From: Tenggerimyces flavus
Lineage (GTDB): Bacteria > Actinomycetota > Actinomycetes > Propionibacteriales > Actinopolymorphaceae
Assembly (NCBI RefSeq): GCF_016907715.1
Contig: NZ_JAFBCM010000001.1
Coordinates: 6,138,001 to 6,202,000 of the forward strand
Direction of reading: 5' to 3'
DNA: 64,000 nucleotides
Part shown: piece by piece, positions 45,643 to 53,252 of the stretch
Numbering within the stretch: the first letter of the stretch is position 1
How the letters are laid out: every line of letters starts with the position of its first letter
The notes under the pieces: generated by a model
The model's input: only the letters and a program-made list of their open reading frames with translations
What the model was told of the DNA's origin: nothing
Databases searched by the model: none
Translations under genes and position numbers: made by a program

Positions 45643-46599
45643 GTGGAGATCCTCGAGTTCGGCTTCATGCAACGGGCGCTGCTCGCCGCGTTGCTGATCG
45701 GCCTGACCGCGCCGGCGGTCGGCATCTACCTCGTGCAGCGGCGGCTCGCGCTGATCGGCGACGGCATGGGCCACGTCGCGCTCACCGGCGTCGGCCTCGG
45801 CCTGCTCACCGGGCAACAGCCGGTGTGGGTCGCGCTCGCGGTGACGGTCGCGGGTGCGGTGGCGATCGAGCTGATGCGGGCGCGCGGCCGAACGTCGAGC
45901 GATGTGGCGCTGGCAGTGCTGTTCTACGGCGGCATCGCGGGCGGCGTCGTGCTGCTGGCGAAGGCACCGAGCGGGACGCCGGCGAGCGTGACCGCGTACC
46001 TGTTCGGCTCGATCACCTCGACGACGCCGAACGACCTCGCGGTGTTCGCCGTACTCGCGGTCGTCGTGCTGGTGACCGCGGTCGGCTTGTCGCGCGTGCT
46101 GTACACGGTCGGCGGCGACGAGGAGTACGCGCGGGCGTCCGGACTGCCGGTGCTGGGCATGAACATCCTGCTCGCGATCATGGTCGCGGTCACCGTTGTC
46201 GTTTCGATGCGCGTCGTCGGGCTGTTGCTGGTGAGCGCGTTGATGATCGTTCCGGTGGCGACGGCGCAGCGGTTGGGTCGTTCGTTCGTCGGAACGTTGG
46301 GCGCCGCGATGGTGATCGGCGTGCTCGTCAGCGTGGGCGGCGTGGTGACGTCGTTCTATGCCGACACCCCGTCCGGCGGAACGATCGTGCTGCTGGCGAT
46401 CGGCTTCTTCCTGGTCGCGACGATCGGCTCGATGGTGTGGGCGGCGGCGTTCCGGCGTTCGCATTCGGAGGCCGAGGACCACCTGCACCGGCATGGTCCT
46501 ACGTGCGGTCACGAGGTGGTGACGCACGAGGATCACGTGGACTATTTGCACGACGGCCACCGACACGCCGTGCATGGGGCGCACTATGACGAGCACTGA
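45643..46599 (+). CDS. znuB: Zinc ABC transporter permease with His-rich C-terminal tail
   Basis: 318 aa from GTG 45643. An ABC-3 family permease with about eight hydrophobic helices (start FGFMQRALLAALLIGLTA; then ALIGDGMGHVALTGVGLG, VVSMRVVGLLLVSALMIVPV). After the last helix comes a cytoplasmic tail of about 50 residues with about a dozen His and several Asp/Glu (HLHRHGPTCGHEVV, HDGHRHAVHGAHYDEH). The tail is not needed for transport in the family and may bind zinc. Followed by zur. Confidence 0.94.
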   Translation: MEILEFGFMQRALLAALLIGLTAPAVGIYLVQRRLALIGDGMGHVALTGVGLGLLTGQQPVWVALAVTVAGAVAIELMRARGRTSSDVALAVLFYGGIAGGVVLLAKAPSGTPASVTAYLFGSITSTTPNDLAVFAVLAVVVLVTAVGLSRVLYTVGGDEEYARASGLPVLGMNILLAIMVAVTVVVSMRVVGLLLVSALMIVPVATAQRLGRSFVGTLGAAMVIGVLVSVGGVVTSFYADTPSGGTIVLLAIGFFLVATIGSMVWAAAFRRSHSEAEDHLHRHGPTCGHEVVTHEDHVDYLHDGHRHAVHGAHYDEH

Positions 46600-46644
46600 A
46601 GTCGGGCTACTCCTGGGTAAGCTGGCGTGATGGGAGGTATCGAC

Positions 46645-47055
46645 GTGAAGACCAGCCCAAGGCTGCGGTCGACCCGGCAGCGCACGGCGGTGGCGGAGTT
46701 GCTCGACAACGTCGAGGACTTCCGGAGCGCGCAGGAGATCCACGCGTTGTTGCGCTCGAAGGGTGACGCGGTTGGCCTGACGACGGTCTACCGAACGCTG
46801 CAGTCCCTCGCCGACGCCGGCGAGGTGGACGCGATCCGCACCGACGACGGCGAAACCGTCTACCGTCGCTGCGAGAACGCGCGGCACCACCACCACCTGG
46901 TCTGCCGCTCGTGCGGCCGAACGGTCGAAGTGCAAGGTCCCACGGTGGAGAAGTGGGCCGACCGCGTCGCCGCCGAAGCCGGCTTCGTCGACGTCACCCA
47001 CACCCTCGAAGTCTTCGGCACCTGCGCCGACTGCGCCAAGAAACAGCCGCGCTAG
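46645..47055 (+). CDS. zur: Zinc-uptake regulator (Fur family)
   Basis: 136 aa from GTG 46645, with GGGAGG 7 nt upstream; ATG 46630 is in frame and preceded by TAAGCT, so a slightly longer form is possible. Winged helix: LRSTRQRTAVAELLD, FRSAQEIHALLRSKG, GLTTVYRTLQSLADAG. Metal sites: CENARHHHHLVCRSCG and FGTCADCAKK (two CxxC structural zinc pairs plus His cluster). Last gene of the zinc operon, so Zur probably controls its own supply. Its stop shares CTAG with the convergent NUDIX gene. Confidence 0.95.
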   Translation: MKTSPRLRSTRQRTAVAELLDNVEDFRSAQEIHALLRSKGDAVGLTTVYRTLQSLADAGEVDAIRTDDGETVYRRCENARHHHHLVCRSCGRTVEVQGPTVEKWADRVAAEAGFVDVTHTLEVFGTCADCAKKQPR

Positions 47056-47495
47056 CCACACAACCGGACGAGCGCGCCATCGATGGGCGCCACCCCGTCG
47101 AGGGCATCGGCGGGATTCCACCAGATGATCTCGGAGATCTCGTCGTTCGGCTCGAACGGCAATGGCCGGTCGATCACGCCGCGATAGATCGCCAGCGACT
47201 CGACCCGCTCGGCGGGCGCGTACCAGCAGTGCGCGAACGCCACGAAGTCGAGCTCGTCGGGCCGTTGCCCGCTCTCCTCCGCGAGCTCGCGGAACGCCGC
47301 ATCGCGCGAGGTCTCCCCCGGATCGATCATGCCGCCGGGCAGCTCCCACACCTGGCGAAACCGGTTGAAGACCTGCAGGCACTCCTCACCACGCCAGAGC
47401 ACCACCAGCGATGCGGTGAGCGGTCCCTCCTGGGTGGCCCGGTCGAATCCGAACAGGGTGCAGCCGTCGGGCTGGACGACCGGGAGCGCGAGCAC
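47052..47495 (-). CDS. NUDIX hydrolase
   Basis: 147 aa from GTG 47495, three nt after the uppS stop, so it is translated from the same transcript. The NUDIX box GGMIDPGETSRDAAF followed by RELAEESGQ matches Gx5Ex7REUxEExGU, with the upstream FRQVWELP strand. It hydrolyses a nucleoside-diphosphate-linked substrate; which one cannot be read. No SD is visible and the start is the least certain part. Confidence 0.88.
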   Translation of the reverse strand: MLALPVVQPDGCTLFGFDRATQEGPLTASLVVLWRGEECLQVFNRFRQVWELPGGMIDPGETSRDAAFRELAEESGQRPDELDFVAFAHCWYAPAERVESLAIYRGVIDRPLPFEPNDEISEIIWWNPADALDGVAPIDGALVRLCG

Positions 47496-47497
47496 AG

Positions 47498-48295
47498 CTA
47501 GCGGATGGTGCCGCGGGTGGATTCGGCTTTGCCGTAGCGGCGGTCGCGTTTGGCGAACTCTTCGATCGCGCGCCACAGGTCGCGGCGGTCGAAGTCGGGG
47601 AACAAGGTGTCCAGGACGACGATCTCCGCGTACGACGCCTGCCACAGCAGGAAGTTCGACACCCGTTGCACCCCGGACGACCGCACCACCAGGTCCACGT
47701 CCGGGATGTCCGGGTGGTACAGGTACTTCCCCACCGTCCGTTCGTCGACCCGATCCGCCCGCAGCCGCCCCGCGGCCACATCGGCGGCGATCGCACGCAC
47801 GGCGTCACCGATCTCGGCGCGGCCGCCGTAGTTCACGCAGAACTGCAACGTGATCACGTCGTTGTCGACCGTCTGCCGCTCTGCGGACTCCAGCTCCGAG
47901 ATCACCGACCGCCACAGTCGCGGCCGACGACCCGCCCACCGCACACGCACGCCCATCGCGTCGAGCTCGTCGCGGCGGCGGTGGATCACGTCGCGGTTGA
48001 AGCCCATCAGGAACCGCACCTCGTCCGGCGACCGCCGCCAGTTCTCGGTGGAGAACGCGAACGCCGACAGGTACTTCACGCCGATCTCGACCGCACCCGC
48101 GATCACGTCGAACAGCGAGCTCTCCCCCTGCTCGTGCCCCTTCGTCCGCGGCAGCCCGCGCGCCTTCGCCCAGCGCCCGTTGCCGTCCATGATCAGCGCG
48201 ACGTGCCGCGGCACCAGCTCCGACGGCAGCACTGGCGGCCGAGCACCCGAGGGATGCGGCTCGGGCGGGGAGAACGTACGGCGACGCGGGCTCAC
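47498..48295 (-). CDS. uppS: Isoprenyl diphosphate synthase (undecaprenyl-type)
   Basis: 265 aa from GTG 48295 (GTGA overlap with recO). cis-Prenyltransferase building the lipid carrier for cell-wall synthesis. Motifs: [18 protein letters not shown] (catalytic Asp), [25 protein letters not shown], and [15 protein letters not shown] with [16 protein letters not shown]. In the usual form the fourth motif is RTSGE(x)R; here a Val (GTG, 47669-47671) replaces the Glu. The other Mg-site Glu (YAE) is kept. Confidence 0.95.
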   Translation of the reverse strand: MSPRRRTFSPPEPHPSGARPPVLPSELVPRHVALIMDGNGRWAKARGLPRTKGHEQGESSLFDVIAGAVEIGVKYLSAFAFSTENWRRSPDEVRFLMGFNRDVIHRRRDELDAMGVRVRWAGRRPRLWRSVISELESAERQTVDNDVITLQFCVNYGGRAEIGDAVRAIAADVAAGRLRADRVDERTVGKYLYHPDIPDVDLVVRSSGVQRVSNFLLWQASYAEIVVLDTLFPDFDRRDLWRAIEEFAKRDRRYGKAESTRGTIR

Positions 48296-49029
48296 CGCGC
48301 GATCCGCTCGACGTGCGGCAGCGAACGCAACCCACGCTCCAGATGCCATTGCAGGTAAGCGGAAACCAACCCCGTCGCCTCTCGTTGGTGCCGTTGCTCG
48401 GCCACATCGGCCACCGCCCAGTCCCCCGCCAGCAGCGCGCCGAGCAGGACGATGGTCTCGCCCGCCGGCATAGCCACGCCGGTCGGCCGGCAGTTCGCGC
48501 AGATCATCCCACCTGCCGCCGGCGCGAAAGCCCGGTGCGGCCCGTCGCTGCCACAGCGCGCGCACGCGTCGAACGACGGCGCGTACCCCGCGACCGCCAA
48601 CGAGCGCAGCAGGAACGAGTCGAGGATCTGCCCCGCGTCGTGCGCGTTCGACGCCATCGACTTGAGCGCGGCGGCGAGCAGCAGGTACTGCTGGGTGGCC
48701 GGCTCGCGCTCCTCCGCGGTGAGCCGTTCCGCCGCCTCGAGCATCGCGGTCGCCGTGGTGTACCGCGGGTAGTCGGTGCACATCGCCTCGCCGTGCGGGG
48801 CGATCGTCACGACCTGGGTGATCACGTCGAGCGACCGGCCGACCGCGAGCTGCAGGTCGACCTGGCTGCACGGCTCCAGTCGAGCGCCGAACCGGGACGT
48901 CGTACGCCGCACGCCCTTGGCCACCGCGCGGATCCGGCCGTGGTGCCGGGTCAACAGCGTGATGATCCGGTCGGCCTCGCCGAGCTTCTGCGTGCGCAGC
49001 ACCACGGCTTCGTCGACGTACAGGGTCAC
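48292..49029 (-). CDS. recO: DNA repair protein RecO
   Basis: 245 aa from GTG 49029. N-terminal OB fold: [55 protein letters not shown]-terminal helical domain with a zinc-binding cluster FDACARCG and [10 protein letters not shown]. It loads RecA in the RecFOR pathway. Operon-mate of uppS, as is common in actinomycetes. Confidence 0.96.
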   Translation of the reverse strand: MTLYVDEAVVLRTQKLGEADRIITLLTRHHGRIRAVAKGVRRTTSRFGARLEPCSQVDLQLAVGRSLDVITQVVTIAPHGEAMCTDYPRYTTATAMLEAAERLTAEEREPATQQYLLLAAALKSMASNAHDAGQILDSFLLRSLAVAGYAPSFDACARCGSDGPHRAFAPAAGGMICANCRPTGVAMPAGETIVLLGALLAGDWAVADVAEQRHQREATGLVSAYLQWHLERGLRSLPHVERIAR

Positions 49030-49045
49030 CGGAACAGTGTCTCAG

Positions 49046-49786
49046 CTAGGCGAGCGAAAGCAGCGAAAGCGCCGCGATCGCGTTCATGATCAAATGGACG
49101 ACGATCGCCGGCCCGAGCCGATCGGTCTGCATGCGGACGAAACCGAGCACCAGCCCCGCGGCGAACAGCAGCGCCACCCGAGTCGGCTCCAGGTGCACGA
49201 CGGCGAACAGCAGGGCCGTGACCAGCAACGTCAGCCAACGGTGCAGGCCGCGGCGGCGGAGCGCCGACCACCACATCCCACGGAAATGCAGTTCCTCGAC
49301 GAACGGTGCCAGCACCGCGATCACCGCCAGGAAGTACACCTGCCACGGCGCGCTGGCGTTCGTCGCGACCGTGCCGACGGTCGAGGTCGGCTGCGTGCCG
49401 GTGATGCCGGCGTAGATCACGACGAACGCGGCCGCACAGGCGAAGACCACGACCGCGCCCAGGATGCCGATGCCGAGGTCCACCCAGCGGAACGTCAGGT
49501 GCAGATCCGCCCGGACCCCGTTCCCGCGCGCCCGGGCGACGAGCAACGGCCAGCCCGCCAGGCTCAGCCACGCGACCGGCGTCGCGATGATGCTGGCGGT
49601 CACCGCGTCGACACCGAGGTAGACCGGCAACGCCAGCGCCAGGCCGAACGAGATCACCACGAAACCGAGCAGCGACCCGATCGCGTGCAGTACTCCCCAG
49701 CGCGGCGCGGGCAGGACCTGGGTCGCGGCGAAGTCCTGTGTGGCGGGCGGTGGAGGCGGGCCGTACGGGTACGTCACCGTTCCCAT
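49046..49786 (-). CDS. CPBP family intramembrane protease
   Basis: 246 aa. A Pro/Tyr-rich tail (TYPYGPPPPPAT) precedes about eight hydrophobic helices. The CPBP/Abi active site is present: FVEELHFRGMWWSALRR (EExxxR), LLFAVVHLEPTRV (His) and VVHLIMNAIAAL (His...N). The family covers CAAX-type prenyl proteases and bacteriocin-immunity proteins; the substrate is unknown. It is just upstream of recO on the same strand. Confidence 0.92.
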   Translation of the reverse strand: MGTVTYPYGPPPPPATQDFAATQVLPAPRWGVLHAIGSLLGFVVISFGLALALPVYLGVDAVTASIIATPVAWLSLAGWPLLVARARGNGVRADLHLTFRWVDLGIGILGAVVVFACAAAFVVIYAGITGTQPTSTVGTVATNASAPWQVYFLAVIAVLAPFVEELHFRGMWWSALRRRGLHRWLTLLVTALLFAVVHLEPTRVALLFAAGLVLGFVRMQTDRLGPAIVVHLIMNAIAALSLLSLA

Positions 49787-49874
49787 CTTTCCGGCTCCTC
49801 GATGTTTGCGCCTCCTCGACCCGGGCAGGGGGTTTCAGGACGTACCGTCGAAAGAATTGCTAGGAGACGTCTTC

Positions 49875-50207
49875 GTGCTCACACTGACGAACAACGCCGC
49901 GACAGTCATCAAGTCGCTGACCAGCAACGATGCGTTGCCGGACAGCTCCGGTCTGCGCATCGCGGCTCGCCAGGAGAATCTGGAGAGCCTGCAGCTCGGC
50001 GTCGCGCCAGAGCCCGTTCAGGGTGACTCGGTCGTCGAGGACCAGGGCGCACGCGTCTTCCTCGGCGAGCACGCCCACGACATGCTGGACGAGATGATCC
50101 TGGACGCCGAGGTCGACGAACAGGGCAGCGTGCAGTTCTTCCTCGCGTCCCAGGCGGCGGCGCGAGCGGACACGCAGCAGTCGAACGGGCAGCAGCCCCA
50201 GGACTGA
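49875..50207 (+). CDS. HesB/IscA-fold protein without cysteines
   Basis: 110 aa from GTG 49875 with AGGAG 8 nt upstream. The first 90 residues follow the HesB-like fold: LTNNAATVIKSLTSND, SGLRIAARQENL, GDSVVEDQGARVFLGEHAHD, EVDEQGSVQFFLAS. The three Cys used by IscA/HesB proteins to hold Fe-S are all missing; there is no Cys at all. Actinomycete members of this type are often labelled 'adhesin'. A direct Fe-S role is unlikely. Confidence 0.82.
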   Translation: MLTLTNNAATVIKSLTSNDALPDSSGLRIAARQENLESLQLGVAPEPVQGDSVVEDQGARVFLGEHAHDMLDEMILDAEVDEQGSVQFFLASQAAARADTQQSNGQQPQD

Positions 50208-50279
50208 CTCGATCTAGATGAGCCCTCTGTGAGGGGCGGCCGCGTCCGTGTGCTGGGTAGGGGCACTCGGGCCGCGGGC

Positions 50280-50324
50280 AGGAGGTCGGTGATCCGCATG
50301 GATGCGGCGGGTGACCGACCTCCT
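50280..50324. terminator. Hairpin downstream of the HesB-like gene
   Basis: AGGAGGTCGGT (50280-50290) pairs exactly with ACCGACCTCCT (50314-50324); within the loop CCGCATGGATGCGG makes a second small stem. No T-run follows, so it is a terminator candidate only. Confidence 0.5.
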
Positions 50325-50334
50325 GCAACGTCTG

Positions 50335-50511
50335 GGCCCTGTCTGGCAAATAGCGCCGGTCATCGCGCGTAGCGCGATGGCGCGCGGCGCCCCGCGCCCG
50401 TATGGGCGTGGTGCAGGAGGAACTCATATTGGTTATATGGGTGACGATGTGCACCGCGGCCAGACGGGATGTGGGGTGTCGCGCGCCAGGCGATCTTTGC
50501 CAGACAGGGCC
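50335..50511. mobile_element. MITE-like element, 177 bp with 16-bp terminal inverted repeats
   Basis: GGCCCTGTCTGGCAAA (50335-50350) and its exact reverse complement (50496-50511) bound a segment too short to code for a transposase. Internal subterminal bases are also partly symmetric (AnCGCC, then TGGCGCGCG), and a perfect hairpin CATCGCGC-gta-GCGCGATG sits at 50361-50379. No clear target duplication is visible. The right end touches the stop codon of the TPR gene (TAG, 50511-50513). Confidence 0.6.
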
Positions 50512-53252
50512 TAAGACCGTCTGACTTCTTCGAGCAGGGCCTGGATCTCTTCCCGCCGGTCTGAGTCCTCGGCCGGCAAGGCTTCCAGCACCGCCGCGAG
50601 CACCGGCTCGGCTTCCTTCGGCCGGTCCAGGTCGACGAGCAGCCGACCTCGCAACGTCTCGGCGATCGTGGCCTCCGCCAGCTCGCCGATCGACCGGAAT
50701 CCCGCGCTCGCCTCGATCGTCCGGGGCAGCGCCTCCTCGAACCTCTCCGCCGCCGCCAGCAGGCGTGCTCCCTCGTAGCTGAGCAACGCACGCTTCCAGA
50801 CCGTCTCGGGCTCGTCGCCGGTGAGCGTCGTGGCGACCGCGTCGGCTCGGGCGAGCGCGGCGAACGAACGCTCGTTGTCCTCCGCCCAGTGCCACGACTT
50901 GGCGGCTCGGGCCCAGTTCTCCAGCTGGTCCGGCGCTCCAGCCTCGAGAGTCGCGTACGCCTCGGCCGCCAGCGTGAACCGTTCCGCCGCCGCGGCGTCC
51001 CGGTCGGCCTTGTCGAGGAGCTCCCCCGCGGTCGCGTGCATCTGTCCGGCACCGGCGACGTTCTCCTGCGCGAGGCAGTGCGCGACGACGTCGTCGAGCA
51101 GCGCCAGCGCGGCGTCGGGCTGGTCGAGGTCGCGATGCACCTTGGCCAGCAGGAACTTCGCGCGCGCGGTCTCGTCCGCGTCGCCGAGGCGCTCCAGCAC
51201 GGGGATCGCCTCTTCGGCCGCGTCGGCTGCCTCGTGGAGGTGGCCCGCGGTGTGCGCGGCGTACGTCAGCTCCACCCGCGCGTACGCGGCCCGCTCCACG
51301 TCCGACACCGCCAGCAGGTCCGCGACCGCGCCGGTGAGCGCCTCGTACGCCTCCTGCATGCGCTCGAGGTCCAGCCCGAGCCGGCCGCGGAGGTACAGCG
51401 CCTCGCCACGCAAGGTGGGTTCGTCGACGCTGGCAGCCAACCCGGTCAGGTCGAACGCCTTCTCCAGCTCGCCGTTCGCCGCCTGGAAGCCGGCGGCCAT
51501 GAACTGCAGGTGGCGGAGGCGGCCACAGTCACCGCCGGCCTCCTGGTAGAGCGTGATGCCCCGGTCCAGGTGTGCCAACGCGATCGTGAGCGCCTCCTCG
51601 TCGTCGCGATGGGACACGACGTCCGCCAGGTGCTGCGCGATGCTCCCGCGCAGTGCCGGCGACACGGCCAGCCCGTCGGCGTGCTCGAGCCCCGCGGACG
51701 CCTCGTCCAGCTGACCCAGGACGAGCCGAGCCATGCCGAGCGACACCCACGCCCGTGCTTCCTCGTCTGGGTCTCCGAGGGTCGACAGCGTCGCGATCGC
51801 GTTCTCGATGTCCGCGAGGTCGTCCGGCGCCAACTCCTCGGCGCCGCGCGGGATCCCGAGGCGGGACAGCATGACCTGCCGGCGGACCTCGTCTCCGCCC
51901 TCGGCATACAGAGCAGCCGCCTGCTTCCCGAGGTCCCATCCTTCCTCGTCGCCGGTCGCCATGAGGTCGATCGCCCGCGCGGCCAGTCGCTGAGCGAGCA
52001 ACAGGCCTTGGGGTTCGGGGCACACCTCGTCGAAGCGCGCCCAGGCGGCCGCTTCGGCGGCGAGATTACCGAGGCGCCCTTGCAGCAGCGCGTGATCGGC
52101 GAGCTCCTGCGGCGACTCGGGCAGCGGTGGCAAGGCGGGCGCGGTCTGCTGGGCGGCCGCCGCACGCCGAGCCGGCCCGGACAGCGGCAGGTGGTCGGTG
52201 ACGGGCTCGGCGTTCAGCAGGTCCCTGATCGCCCTTCCCTGCGTGTCCGTTCCGTTCCGGGCGTCGAAGCGCGCGACCAGGTCGAGCGCGCGGGTGCGCA
52301 GTTCGTCGGCCAACGCGCCGACGGACTCCTCGCCGACGGGCAGGTGCCTGCCGCCGCCCGCCGACACCTGCTCCAGAACGAGCGCGCAGGACGCGCTGAA
52401 CCGCATGTCCGCCCACGGCGACGGCGCCTCGTCGAGCCACGGCAGATGCCGTTCGATCAGCTCGAGCGCCCTTGCCTGGTTGCCGGTCAGGCCGCAGAAC
52501 GCGATGTGGTCGCCGACGTACTCGAGCTCGGCGCGGTTGGCCTGAAGCGCGCGATACCCCTGCCGGTGGGCCGCGGCCGCCTCCTCCAGCCGCCCGGTGT
52601 GCAGGTACGGCGGGAGCAGTGCGGTCAGCATCGAGTGCGGCTGCTCGATGCAGGTCAGCTCGCCGCTGAGGACGTTCAGACCGAGCGCGACTGCTTCCTC
52701 GTCCTGTCCCAACCAGCGCAGGTGATTCACCTTCGCGGTCGGCTCGCAGCCGACGCAGTCCGACAGCTCACCGCGGGGCGCGGCGCACCACAGCCGGTAC
52801 TGCTCGCGGGCCGTCTCGACGTCGCCGACGTGCGCCGCGACCTGCTGGCGGTACTGGTGAACCGGGTTCAGCGACTCCCCCGCGAGACGGTAGCGGCGTT
52901 CCATGTCGTCCAGCACCGCGTACGTACGGTCGAGCGGCACCTCGGGGAACTTCGTGAGGGCGTTGACCATCCACTTGAAATGCCACAGCAGCGTGTAGAC
53001 GTCCTCGCCCTCGAGCTTCACCTCGCCGCGGTCGTACGCGTCGAGGCACCACGAGAACGTGACGAACGACTTCCCCGGCTCGCCGCCGTAGGTGTACGCG
53101 TGCGTCGCCCGCATCCGCGCGGCGAACTGGAGGTCCTTCGCGCCGAGCGCGTCGGCGTGCCGGACGACCTCCTCGACCACCGCGATCTGGCCGCGTCCGA
53201 ACGGCAGGTTTCCCGCGTTCCACAACCGCTCGCGCAGCTCGTCCTCGTTCAC
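50511..53252 (-). CDS. Large tetratricopeptide-repeat protein paired with HSP90
   Basis: 913 aa from GTG 53252 with GGAGG 7 nt upstream; the GTGA overlaps the HSP90 stop, so translation is coupled. No signal or membrane helix. The first 300 residues are helical with a CVGCEPTAK motif and short TPR-like units (ALGLNVLSGELTC, AAAAHRQGYRALQAN). From about residue 480 on, TPR units repeat: ARAWVSLGMARLVLGQLDEA, AAYARVELTYAAHTAGHLHE, ARAKFLLAKVHRDLDQPDAA. It may act as a co-chaperone or client adaptor of the HSP90 (inference). The stop lies at the edge of a MITE-like element. Confidence 0.85.
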   Translation of the reverse strand: MNEDELRERLWNAGNLPFGRGQIAVVEEVVRHADALGAKDLQFAARMRATHAYTYGGEPGKSFVTFSWCLDAYDRGEVKLEGEDVYTLLWHFKWMVNALTKFPEVPLDRTYAVLDDMERRYRLAGESLNPVHQYRQQVAAHVGDVETAREQYRLWCAAPRGELSDCVGCEPTAKVNHLRWLGQDEEAVALGLNVLSGELTCIEQPHSMLTALLPPYLHTGRLEEAAAAHRQGYRALQANRAELEYVGDHIAFCGLTGNQARALELIERHLPWLDEAPSPWADMRFSASCALVLEQVSAGGGRHLPVGEESVGALADELRTRALDLVARFDARNGTDTQGRAIRDLLNAEPVTDHLPLSGPARRAAAAQQTAPALPPLPESPQELADHALLQGRLGNLAAEAAAWARFDEVCPEPQGLLLAQRLAARAIDLMATGDEEGWDLGKQAAALYAEGGDEVRRQVMLSRLGIPRGAEELAPDDLADIENAIATLSTLGDPDEEARAWVSLGMARLVLGQLDEASAGLEHADGLAVSPALRGSIAQHLADVVSHRDDEEALTIALAHLDRGITLYQEAGGDCGRLRHLQFMAAGFQAANGELEKAFDLTGLAASVDEPTLRGEALYLRGRLGLDLERMQEAYEALTGAVADLLAVSDVERAAYARVELTYAAHTAGHLHEAADAAEEAIPVLERLGDADETARAKFLLAKVHRDLDQPDAALALLDDVVAHCLAQENVAGAGQMHATAGELLDKADRDAAAAERFTLAAEAYATLEAGAPDQLENWARAAKSWHWAEDNERSFAALARADAVATTLTGDEPETVWKRALLSYEGARLLAAAERFEEALPRTIEASAGFRSIGELAEATIAETLRGRLLVDLDRPKEAEPVLAAVLEALPAEDSDRREEIQALLEEVRRS

